A stretch of 47,852 nucleotides of DNA from Rhizophagus sp. LPA8_4_AMF (lineage: Eukaryota > Glomeromycota > Glomeromycetes > Glomerales > Glomeraceae). Positions 23,359 through 33,834 of this stretch are shown here, piece by piece. Positions within the stretch are counted from its first letter, which is position 1. Each line of letters opens with the position of its first letter. The stretch is from NCBI GenBank assembly GCA_021464525.1, contig JADRCO010000152.1, positions 1 to 47,852 on the forward strand, read 5' to 3'. The position numbers and the translations under genes were made by a program. The notes below the pieces were generated by a model that was not told the origin of the DNA, did not search any database, and worked only from the letters and a program-made list of their open reading frames with translations.

Positions 23359-25530
23359 TCTATAAATATAATTTCCATAAGTGCACACCTTTCCTAATGC
23401 ACTTAATATCTTAGTCCCAATTCTAGGACCAAGTTTATGAATGCATTATACACTTTATATTTGCATTTGTAATCCAATAATTTCACACATATAACATTAG
23501 TTTGTATGAAATGTTATTACATTTACTTCAAATAAATCCACATATACTTAATAAAAATTAATTCTGGTTTACGATTTTCTTTAAAGGTAATCATCTCCCT
23601 GCCAATTAAATTAAAAAGTATTGGCTTTTGTTATCAGCAATAGATTAACTAGAATAACTTTTTCTTAGAGTACTATTCATTCATAAATGATAGTAAGTAT
23701 GAGTTATTAAGTTTATATGACTGGCTATATGCTTTGTTAAGATTCCAATTTACTAAATAATATATATACTTTGACTAAGAATACTTTAGATGTAAAAATG
23801 TATGCGTTTATACAGTATTGTTACTGACTTAGTATTATTAGACTAGGCTTAGCAAAATCTAGGTAAGATTTTTATTTCTCTCATCAGATTTGTATAACAA
23901 AAAATTATTACTAACTTGAATTAGCAAAAATTTTTAACGTTCTCCATATTGGACATTAAAATGGCTAATAAAGTTACTTTCTTAATAACATACCGTAAAA
24001 ATTTTATCCATTATTTCTTCATAATTTTCATAAACCTTCGTGAATCTGCTACACAATAATTTTCAAGAATACGATTATATAAAACAGGTAGGATATACCA
24101 ATTATTGTTTTTTGTCAAATTAGTTATAATAACGACATAATTTTAAGAGAAAAAGGAATTGTTGCTCAAAAGAGAGTATCCATTGTACGTCGAATAAGAG
24201 CTGTAAATTCTAAACAAGAAGTAGCCAGTAATAAAAACAATGTTTATGTATAATTTATTTAATCTAATGAAAAATATAATTTACACAAACTATTAGGAAC
24301 GATAATGAAATGCTAAGATGAAATTTTATTAAGATATAAATATCATCCAATAATGAAATTAAGTACTACTTTTTGCAAAGAAATTCATATAAAAAAATAA
24401 AAAACTAAGATTCTAAGATTCTAAGATTATGGATTATAAAACTTGGAGTGTAATTGAACTGTAAACTTATCAAAATAAAATAAATTTATAATCGTCTAAG
24501 AATCATCAGCATACTCGTTTATTCCTTATTGAAGGTGACCTTAAAATTAAAATTGGAATAAATGTTAATTTATTAAAATATCCTCTATTTCTTTTTTCAT
24601 AAAAACATATATAATAAATACAACTTTCTGTCGTAAACTGTGTATTTAAATTCATTACATAAATTAGATTATCTCGCAGATCACATATGTAAATGTCAGG
24701 ACATCAGATGGATAGGAAAATTCAGTGTATTGAATATCTTATCTTATCAAATAGATAATTTTAGGATAAATCTTTCCAGTTTGCTGCAATCAAATATCTA
24801 AAAATTGCACGATTTTAGGTAATGATGGCGATTTGTAAAAATAATAAATTTTCCGGAATTAATACTAAGCAAAGCAAAAATGACAATCTGTAGTGTAACA
24901 AATCTTTATGTTGCATGCATCAGAGTTTTAGTGAATTTGACTATTCAGAATTTAGGCACAATGGAAGGTATATGGAAAAAATAAATTATAATACAGTTGA
25001 TTATTTCCCATATTTAAGTTATCCGAAATTTGTATATTAATGGTAAGCTGCGTATTGACTTTCTTACTTACAAAGAATTAATTATCTACTATATAATTAT
25101 TTACAGCAATAAATTTTTTCAACATTCTTCAAAATTAAACACTAGGGGACTCAAGGATGCACTAATACGTTACGACAATAGACTCAAGTTCCTACCAAAA
25201 TTCCAATTAAGGATATAGTGCTCATCGTATCGGAACGGAACGAGAGCAGGCTATTGACCATCAAGCAACTGAACTAAATATAAAAATACCCACCCTTCAA
25301 TTATCAAGTATCTCCTGCTGTGGCTTTCATTCATCATAGTCATTTGACTATAAAGGGCAATGCAGATTAGAAACGTTAGCCAAAACGAAATATTAGGCCT
25401 TATTAAATTTGGCCCATATTCATCCAAAATTAAAAGGTTTTGTGATCTACAAATTATTTAAGTAGCAAATTGGTTAGTTAAATTATATGTAAATATAAAG
25501 ATGTAATAATAGAATTAAATAAATAACTTT
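23359..25530. other. Intergenic with weak coding relics
   Basis: No intact gene is seen. Protein-like but broken frames occur at about 24484-24600 (plus strand, HTRLFLIEGDLKIKIG) and 25120-25340 (plus strand, RGLKDALIRYDNRLKF and, in another frame, AHRIGTEREQAIDHQATELN). The GLKDALIRY string faintly recalls the first helix of SAP motifs. They probably come from old transposons or genes. None has an ATG-to-stop structure worth calling. Confidence 0.4.
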
Positions 25531-25670
25531 GTTGTAGACCAAACTTGACCATGTCCCAAATCGTCCCATCGTCCTAAATTATTGGCCCATTCTAATAATG
25601 CCTTAAAACTGTACCAGCGATGATCTCCTAATTGAGCCGATGGAACGATTTGGACATGGATTACAACAAC
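25531..25670. mobile_element. Probable MITE with imperfect inverted repeats
   Basis: CCATGTCCCAAATCGTCCC followed by ATCG (25549-25571) is mirrored by CGATGGAACGATTTGGACAT followed by GG (25638-25659), with two mismatches or gaps. Both arms continue outward to GTTGTA/TACAAC. No target-site duplication was found, so the ends are uncertain. The loop of about 65 bp is non-coding. Confidence 0.45.
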
Positions 25671-25694
25671 GGATCACAGTTAATTAGAATATTG

Positions 25695-26003
25695 CTAGTC
25701 CATGAAACATATCAAGTATAAATTATTTTTATGAAGATCGAGTACCAATACCTTGACCTTTTCGCAATTTGCTACGAATTTACATTCCTGAAGAATAAGA
25801 TTTCTCTCCTCCTTACCAAATTGGTCCACTGCTCCAATCTTCTTTCTACTACTTGAATTCATCATTTCTTCTCTCTTCTTTTCTTTCCTTTTCTTTGGAA
25901 TATGCCAAAAATCTTTATTAAAAAGTTGAGGAATCTTTTCAGAATTATCGATAATCTTTAACTTCACCCTTTTTAATGGATAAAAAAAACATGTTAATAA
26001 CAT
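25695..26003 (-). CDS. Hypothetical 102-residue ORF
   Basis: The frame opens with ATG and encodes a Lys/Glu-rich basic middle (KKRKEKKREEMMNSSSRKK, about residues 37-55) and a less biased C-terminus (ERNLILQECKFVANCEKVKV). No domain is recognised. It sits between a probable MITE and the satellite array, and no relative was seen in the window. It could be a transposon-derived fragment or chance. Confidence 0.25.
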   Translation of the reverse strand: MLLTCFFYPLKRVKLKIIDNSEKIPQLFNKDFWHIPKKRKEKKREEMMNSSSRKKIGAVDQFGKEERNLILQECKFVANCEKVKVLVLDLHKNNLYLICFMD

Positions 26004-26045
26004 GTGACATGCCGATCAGTTTCATGTCTTGGAAGGATGGAAAGC

Positions 26046-27333
26046 GCCTTTAGCTTCTAAGGATGTTAGTCACCTCTACGAAAAAAGATAACATTCAGAC
26101 TATTTTAGCGTCTATTTTATCCTAGTTGTTACCATTGCTAAAGACGCAGTTGCTAGCTAGGTATGAAGTAGGACAATACTAGAAAAATATCAAGTAATGT
26201 TGCCAAGATTGTCTAGTTAAGAGCGTTACCAACAGGTGTTAGCAAGGAACGAAGTAGGCGAATGCTAGCAAAGTCATCAGTTGATGTTGCTAGGATTGAC
26301 TAATTGCGAGCGTTGCTAGGACCGATGTCAGTAAGGAGCGAAATAGACGAATGCTAAGGAGTATTAGCTGATATTTCTAAGATTGCTTAGTTGATACGTC
26401 ACCAGAACTGATTTCAGCAAGGAACGAAGTAGGTTAAATTAGAAAACTCTAGGTTTAGTGTCTTTAGCTCCTAAGGGTGATAATCAGTCCTTAGTTAAAA
26501 AAAAAAGTTTCCCCTCCGCGAAAAAGGATAACATTCAGACCATTTTTAGCGTCTATTTTATCCTAGTTGTTACCATTGCTAAAGACGCAGTTGCTAGTTA
26601 GGTATGAAGTAGAACAATACTAGAAAAACATCAAGTAATGTTGCCAAGATTGTCTAGTTACGAGCGTTACCAACAGGTGTTAGCAAGGAACGAAGTAGGC
26701 GAATGCTAGCAAAGTCATCAGTTGATGTTGCTAGGATTGACTAATTGCGAGCGTTGCTAGGACCGATGTCAGTAAGGAGCGAAATAGACGAATGCTAAGG
26801 AGTATTAGCTGATATTTCTAAGATTGCTTAGTTGATACGTCACCAGAACTGATTTCAGCAAGGAACGAAGTAGGTTAAATTAGAAAACTCTAGGTTTAGT
26901 GTCTTTAGCTCCTAAGGGTGATAATCAGTCCTTAGTTAAAAAAAAAAGTTTCCCCTCCGCGAAAAAGGATAACATTCAGACCATTTTTAGCGTCTATTTT
27001 ATCCTAGTTGTTACCATTGCTAAAGACGCAGTTGCTAGTTAGGTATGAAGTAGAACAATACTAGAAAAACATCAAGTAATGTTGCCAAGATTGTCTAGTT
27101 ACGAGCGTTACCAACAGGTGTTAGCAAGGAACGAAGTAGGCGAATGCTAGCAAAGTCATCAGTTGATGTTGCTAGGATTGACTAATTGCGAGCGTTGCTA
27201 GGACCGGTGTCAGTAAGGAACGAAATAGACGAATGCTAGGAAGTCATTGGCTGATATTTCTAAGATTGTCTAGTTGATACGTCACCAGAACTGATTTCAG
27301 CAAGGAACGAAGTAGGTTAAACCAGAAACTATA
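26046..27333. repeat. Three-copy 440-bp higher-order tandem repeat
   Basis: Three head-to-tail units with a period of 440-441 bp (GATAACATTCAGAC recurs at 26087, 26527 and 26968). Each unit holds about four diverged submonomers of 86-89 bp, marked by GAAGTAGG-like boxes (26165, 26251, 26340, 26426 in unit 1), plus a spacer with TTTAGCTCCTAAGG and an A-run. It is clearly richer in G+C than the flanks. No long open frame is present. Left-half variants are shared by units 2 and 3, right-half variants by units 1 and 2. Confidence 0.95.
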
Positions 27334-27673
27334 GGTTGAGTGTTGAAGGCCTAGTTTCGCCAGACATGGTATAGAATGTGAAGGACTTGCCTTTTGAGTT
27401 TAATACGGTTTTCGCCCATAAGCTTTTTCCTCAGAAGCTAACTACTTTCAAGTTGTGTACACATAATGATTAGTTGATGATTTATATATTGTCAAAGATC
27501 AAATATACTGTACACGAAAAAATACGTTCCTTTATATACTGCTAGCAGAATTTTTAATTTTGTGAGAATGAAAGATAAAAATTGGAGAAATTGAGGGTAT
27601 TTATATAATTGAATTTAATAGATCAATTTCGCGTGAAACGTACTAGGTTAATTACGTAATAATATTAATCCGT
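27334..27673. other. Intergenic, no gene seen
   Basis: This is unique sequence beyond the satellite (AGGCCTAGTTTCGCCAGACA and onward), more G+C-rich at first and then A+T-rich. It may be the right flank of the element from which the satellite arose. No frame or terminal repeat supports a call. Confidence 0.4.
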
Positions 27674-27912
27674 TTTGTGGGCGCGGTTTTATATGATGTT
27701 TAAGTGTCTCCGATCACGCGATTGACGAGATCGCGTTGTTTATACATATTTATCTCAGGGACAGGTGCCTGATCCCTATTCATCACCGCATCACTCAAAA
27801 ACCGCGCCCACAAAGTAAATCCCAGATAATGACGTATAAAAATCTCATGACTCATTGACTCATTAGACAGATTTATGAAATTTTCAGCTGAGTAAAATTT
27901 GACACATTTCAA
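27674..27912 (-). pseudogene. Truncated HMG-box-like fragment with inverted 17-bp copy
   Basis: The frame 27912-27700 lacks an ATG at its 5' end but follows a good acceptor (TTTTACTCAG, so the exon would begin near 27894). It encodes AENFINLSNESMSHEIFIRH, then YLGFTLWARFLSDAVMNRDQ, then MYKQRDLVNRVIGDT and stop. The FTLWARFL and LVNRVIGDT spacing resembles helix 1 and helix 2 of MATA-type HMG boxes, where IGDxW would be followed by the rest of helix 2. Here a stop cuts it. Just past the stop, TTTGTGGGCGCGGTTTT (27674-27690) is an exact inverted copy of bases inside the frame (27798-27814). HMG identity is tentative. Confidence 0.35.
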
Positions 27913-28027
27913 AGATCCCGTAAAAAAGTGAAAAGTAGATTAATGCTAATAATATACATAATTTTAATAAAAAATATAGAATACAAAATACAATTATATA
28001 AATAAAAAAAAAAAATAAAAATTCCTA

Positions 28028-31000
28028 TTATTTCTTATTTAATAACTCCAGTAATTTATCAAATTTTTCATTTAATTTATGAACCTCATTCTCAAGAAAT
28101 AATTGCCTATCAGATATTTTTTCAACTAATTCATTAATATTTCCAGAAAATTCCGAATCATTTGAAGTAACACCATCATTTTCACCGATTGTTATCCAAT
28201 TTTTTATATTATTTCTATTTACAGTATAAAAAATGTGTCTATTATACGTTGAATTAAAAGTTGTTAAATGATAAAACCTAAAATTAAAAGAAGATTCTGT
28301 ACTTAAATAGAAATAAGATCCAAAATTACGAAGATAATAATAATTTTGATATTGGGTTTGTATAATGTAATCAGTTTTTGATTTAAGAGATGCTATTACG
28401 CTATAATTCCTCGCAGTAGAAATATCTTCACTATTAAAAAAAAAAAGAAGGCATGGTAATGATTGATAATTCAAAACACATATAAAATAATAAAAGTACA
28501 TACGCCATTAATGCCACAAATATATTTTGCATAATAATAACAATAAAAAAACTTGCTAATAGAGCTAATATTTTAATAGGAATATAATCCCAATTCTTAA
28601 CATCATCCCAATCTCCAAATAACCAAAGATAAACCATTTCCAATGTTTCAAAAAAATTAGGGGAATCAATTTTTTGTTGTATGGTTATATTTGAGAATTG
28701 ATATTCATCACTTTGTGGTTTAATCCCTAATATTGCAGCATTACTAAATAATATAAACCTAAATAATTAAAAAATTATTTATTTAGTATAAATAATAACA
28801 CATAAATAAAAAATATATATATATAATTATATTATAATTTTCTTACATTGAGAAACCAAAACCAAAAACCATTATCATCATTGTAAGAAAATATGGAATA
28901 ACCTTTGATATCAAGAAGGTTATAATAAAAATATATTCGCCAACAACTTTAATATATAATATAATAAATATATTAGTAAAAATAAATAAATAATTTTTTT
29001 TTGTCATAATATATAAGGCCACTCCAACTCAATTCTTCGTTTAACATTCTCCTCCTTCTCTACATGCAATTTTAGGGCAGAATTATAAATTTTGGCCAAA
29101 ATTATAAATAAAAATTACGATATGTATATAACTCTGGCCGAAATTATGATAATTCTCATGTCCCCAATTGAGATTTCCTTATGTTAAACAAAGGATTGGC
29201 TAATTTAATTTTTACCTGGAATTATTCTTAAAAACAAAAACTATATTAAAAATATTATTAGTCATGATAAAAAAAATTTAACAAAATTATATTAAGAAAA
29301 TATACTTACAAACTCTACCCATAAAATTAACATTGTAAATGTAACCAAAATTACGACTATGTTCAAATTACTAAAAACATCAAATAAATATAATGTAATT
29401 ACTAGCAAAGCATAACTGAACGAATAAAAAATATAGTAATAAAATGTTCGTTTTGTCTCTGAGCCCATAAAATTTAGAAATTTTATACTTTGTAAAGATG
29501 CTAGGATGCCACCAATATTAGATTGTCTAGAAATGCTTCTGTATATAGGATAGAAAGAAAAAAGTAACAAATGTGCATTAATACCAATAAAATATATGAC
29601 ATATAATATTAATTTAGGCAAAGTTATTCTAAAAGTATGAGTATTCCAATAAAAATTTATAATAGTTTCGATTGTGGAATTGTTATAAATTAAATTTGAA
29701 TGCCTTTCTGACATCAGTTCAAAAAAAGGACTAGGAACAATTTGCTTAATTCCACTTATTTCTACATATTTGCTAAAATCTGGTAAAGGTATCATACGTA
29801 TTTTAATATTATCATTTAAATAATCATTAGAATGTTCTGAATCTCTGTGAGAAAAAGATTGATTTTGATATTCTTTTTTCGTTATTGAAGGCAATCGTGT
29901 GTCTACAATAAATATATTATAAGATGAATTTGTTGCCAAAATTGATTTAATTCTGGATTTTTTCAAATGCATTTGCTTTTGAGAAAACACCGATTCTTTA
30001 AATAATTTAATTACATATTCGGGAAGTTTTTTATTTAATTCGGGCAATGCTCGAGTTAAAGTAATCATCCATCCCGTATTTTCTATAGCATTACATGAAT
30101 AATAATTTGTAATTTGTTGAATAACTTCAACATTATTTTCTTTTAAAGCAATTAATAGTTCATGATTCGATCTTATATTCCCATTCCAATCATAAAGTTG
30201 TGGAATATGTAATTTCTGATTACGTTTAACATTCTCCTTAGTTTCTTTAATTTCTTCAGTTGAATTAAGAATGAATTTAATAATATCATTTGATTGGCTG
30301 TAAATTAGATTTTCCATTAAATTATATCTAACGTCTAATAACCTCCAAAGATTTGGATTCTTAATAATAACATTATAAATAATTCTTTTCGTTTTTTCAA
30401 GAAATTCATCGATTTTAAGTTTATATGATATATTTGTTAACTTCAACTTGGAAAAAAAGATCAAACTATTATAGGCACCAATTGCGTGATCTTTTGTAAA
30501 AAATTTGTTAACGAGTTTACTAATTTGTAATTCGTGTTCAACATCAATAAATTTGAATTTTGAAGTAATATTCCCATTATCATCTTGTGATATATCTAAT
30601 AATTCAATATATTGTGTTGATATTTTGTTAGATAAATTATAATCATCAATATTATAATCGGACCAAATATAAATTAATTCATCGTTTTCCCAAATTTGAA
30701 TCGTATAAAATCCATATGAAATTCTTAATGTTTTACTATAATTAAGCCAATAAGATGTCTGATAATGATTCAAATCAAGCCATGGTTCAGTATCCATTAT
30801 TCTTCTTTCACGTTTATTATAATTTCTAGTAATACTTTCCGATAATTTTAATAATTCTAATTTTTCAGATGAATAATTATTCATTAATATCTCTTGTCGA
30901 GTTTCGTCAAATTCTTTTAGATTCTTTTCATGAAATAATTGAATATTACCAGAGTTATTAATAAAAGCTATAATACCAAATAAATCTATTATTTGAACAT

Positions 31001-32420
31001 TTTCATCGATTAAATATATTTTTTCAGAATCTTCAAAAATATTCCAAATTATTAAGACCTTATCTTCCTTTAATAATAATAATTTATTATCATCATTAAA
31101 GAATGTCATATAGATTATTTTTTTACTAATCATTGAAGTACTAGTAAATTTTTTATTCGCAATGTTCAAACTATTTTCATTCAAATATAATGCTATTGAA
31201 TCGCTATTAATCGTAACTGCTAATAATTTTGCATTCTTTGAAATTGTAAAAATATTATTTGCTAATTTGGTTTGAAAATCGGAATGATGATATAACATAT
31301 CAATATTCTTACTTAATAAATTATACATTTCAATATTATTTTCTTCGTTAAGAATAAATAATTTTCCGCAAACAACACAATTTTTAACGAAATTTAATTG
31401 ATCCTCTTCATCCAAAACTTCAAGATTATTAATAAAATCGCTAGGATATCCAAATATTTCATAAAATTTCTTCTCTTCTTTATCATAAGATTCTGATTGT
31501 TCATGATAATTAATTATATGCTTTTTAAATTGTTTATTAAATGTTCTAGGATAATATAAATCTTGATATATAAAAAGAGGTTTATCAATTTCATTATATC
31601 TATTGAACCATTTTTCATAATATCTAGCATATTTTGATTTTGGTTTCCTCTTATCATTATCCATATAAGAGGGTTTCTCTATTATATATATTGGTTTCCA
31701 ATATTTTTCATAAACATTCACATTTTTTAATTTTAATCTTCTTTTTGATGAATTGTAATTACTATAAAGATTTGTTAAATCATCAATATCTGACTTATTA
31801 TCAATACATAATCCTCTTACAATTCCTAAATGGTTTGAAATTAATAACATGTTTCCTTGAAAAAATTGTAAAAATCCATAAAAATTTTTGATCTTGTGCC
31901 ATATTTTATTTCCTGAGGTTGATACAACTCGAATAGAATTTATTTGAATCGAATTTAATATTTTCATTGCTAAATTATTTATATTATTCTCATATATTCT
32001 ATCAGAAATTTCCGTTTTCTTATTAGAATATTTTGAATCAACCGAAAATATTTTAGTTGACTTTTGTTGCTTATTAATTTCATTTATTTCATTTTCATTT
32101 TTATTATTGGTTATTATATCAATTTCTTTGGAGATATCATTATTCGCTCTTATGAACTTAATACAAGAAAGTGCTATCAATGTATTTCCATCAGAATCTG
32201 CATCCGAAATAGCTAAAGACCAATTGATCTCTTCTGTTTTAATTCCAATATCCTCTCGTAATTCACATTCAAAATTAGTGGGAATCGCTATCATATCTTG
32301 AGTAAACCTCCAGGTTTTTAAAATATGTGAAACATAATCGAAAATTACGATCTCTTTACCGAATGGACTTATAGCTATAAGATAGCGTTGTTCTACGTTG
32401 TTACCGCTCGTTGAAGCCAT
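28028..32420 (-). CDS. TRP/polycystin-like ion channel with N-terminal propeller-like region
   Basis: The gene has five exons: 32420-29310, 29240-29216 (25 nt), 28946-28847, 28758-28504 and 28430-28028, giving 1297 residues. All junctions are GT-AG and the frame is continuous. Residues 1 to about 600 hold propeller-like strands (LIAISPFGKEIVIFDYVSHI at the start) and about 600-880 a helical region. The C-terminal part has six hydrophobic segments: LILYVIYFIGINAHLLLF, YYIFYSFSYALLVITLYLF, NIVVILVTFTMLILWVEF, two close segments from VVGEYIFIITFLISK through MVFGFSMFILFS, and ILALLASFFIVIIMQNIFVA. A pore-like LWLFGDWDDV lies before the last one. The cytosolic tail ends in a coiled coil (LENEVHKLNEKFDKLLELLN). 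A cation channel in a membrane is inferred from this layout. Ion and ligand are unknown. Intron 2 holds a foldback element. Confidence 0.75.
29018..29209. mobile_element. Foldback/MITE-like insertion in an intron
   Basis: Intron 2 of the channel gene is 269 nt here but only 81 nt in the paralog; the excess of 188 nt matches this segment. Its ends are imperfect inverted repeats (CTCAATTCTTCGTTTAACAT against ATGTTAAACAAAGGATTGG). Inside, GAATTATAAATTTTGG is mirrored near 29130-29150, and AATTTTGGCCAAAATT (29088-29103) is a perfect palindrome. Related GGGCAGAATTA and GGGCCAGAATT motifs occur at 46428-46460. Confidence 0.55.
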
Positions 32421-33834
32421 ATACTATATAATACTGCGTCTCAAATCCTTAAGGAAAATAAAGAAGATTTAAAAGTCGTAAATATTTTTGTATTAAAAAA
32501 CGTAAAGTTGATATTTAATTTTAATAGAACATTCTATTTTAGGAAATTAAATTAAATTTATTGTTTCCGGCAAATTAGTTACGATATAGATCATAAGGTA
32601 ACGCCCAAATACTTGATTTAGAATTTGTATCTTGTGACTAAATAATATTTTTAATTTGGTCAAAAATATGAAAGCTATTTTTAACTGCACTTATATAAAT
32701 TAGGTTAGTATTATTAACATATAACAGTTAAGGAATTCCGCAGTGAAGCAGTTCGGATACCCAATAACCGTGTTGTTATGCAGGCATCGTAAATATTTCT
32801 AAATGAGGTACGTTAACGTATTTTTGCAATGTACTTACTGTATACTCTATAAAAAATTTTATCCGTTATTTCTGTAAAAACTCCGTAAAAATGAGCCTTT
32901 CACGGCGGAAAATGAAAATAATTCGATAAATTCAGTGATATGAGCCCTTTACGGAAGAAAGATGGAATATAAAAAACGGATCGACTTTTTTACAGGATGT
33001 ATGTCAATATTTATTAATGTATTTTGACTTTATTAATGCGGAATATACGTTGTTACGGTATTACACAAAATCCTATAATAAAAGATGAATATCACAAGGG
33101 ATGAAAAATTATATATTTTACTGGGAATGTCACGAGAGAAAAATAGTCTTTTTTCAATAGTAATAGAGTATTAGCACATAAGTAATCATAGAAAGATGTA
33201 ACAGCTCATTGAATTCAGCATAGTATTATAATAAGACGTATTGAATAGTCTAGCATTGATGGATGAACATTTATATTTAAAAATTGCTATCAATTCATTA
33301 TTTGACGTTTCTTGTATTATATCTTCATACAATCAATCACAGGATGATGTTCGGAAAATTTTACCGGAATTATCTGGTCAATACCTAATTACCAATTTAG
33401 TTTGGGATCATGTATACTATGTGATTATACCACATTAGGAAAAGTCTAGACTAGTTACCCATAGCCATGTATTACATAACTAAACTAAAAAGTGCACTCC
33501 CTGGTTCGGAAAGAATTATTAGCGTTACATCATGTGAGATAGGAACGTAGGAAAATTCATTTATCAATCATCGTTATCTGATTCACTTTTCAATAAACAA
33601 TTTATCTAATTCAGAAAAAGTGGTTTTTCTCCAAGTTTATTGCAAGAAAAAGTCTTTAATAATATGATTCTTCAATTAATTATTTATCAAAATATACTAT
33701 TATATATTTGATAAAACGATCATTTATCACAAAAAAATTCATCAAAATAAAAAAGCTAACAGACGAATTCATATTTTATTGAAAGCCATAATCTAAGCCC
33801 CAACTATTTTTGTCATAAGCTATACTTATAAAAA
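32421..33834. other. Intergenic between channel gene and transporter
   Basis: This is a divergent promoter region for the two neighbours. A frame at 33241-33438 (59 codons from its ATG; encodes KILPELSGQYLITNLVWDHV) has protein-like composition but no recognised domain. Two related motifs, ATGAGCCTTTCACGG and ATGAGCCCTTTACGG, lie 50 bp apart near 32891-32957. Nothing else is supported. Confidence 0.4.

Noticed and set aside
23196-23378. 60-residue minus-strand ORF
   Set aside because: It is the MITE read through; repeated LGC peptides come from the element's repeated GGCATCCCAAA motifs.
31634-32301. Plus-strand ORFs inside the first channel gene
   Set aside because: They are shadows of exon 1, which is supported by its paralog.
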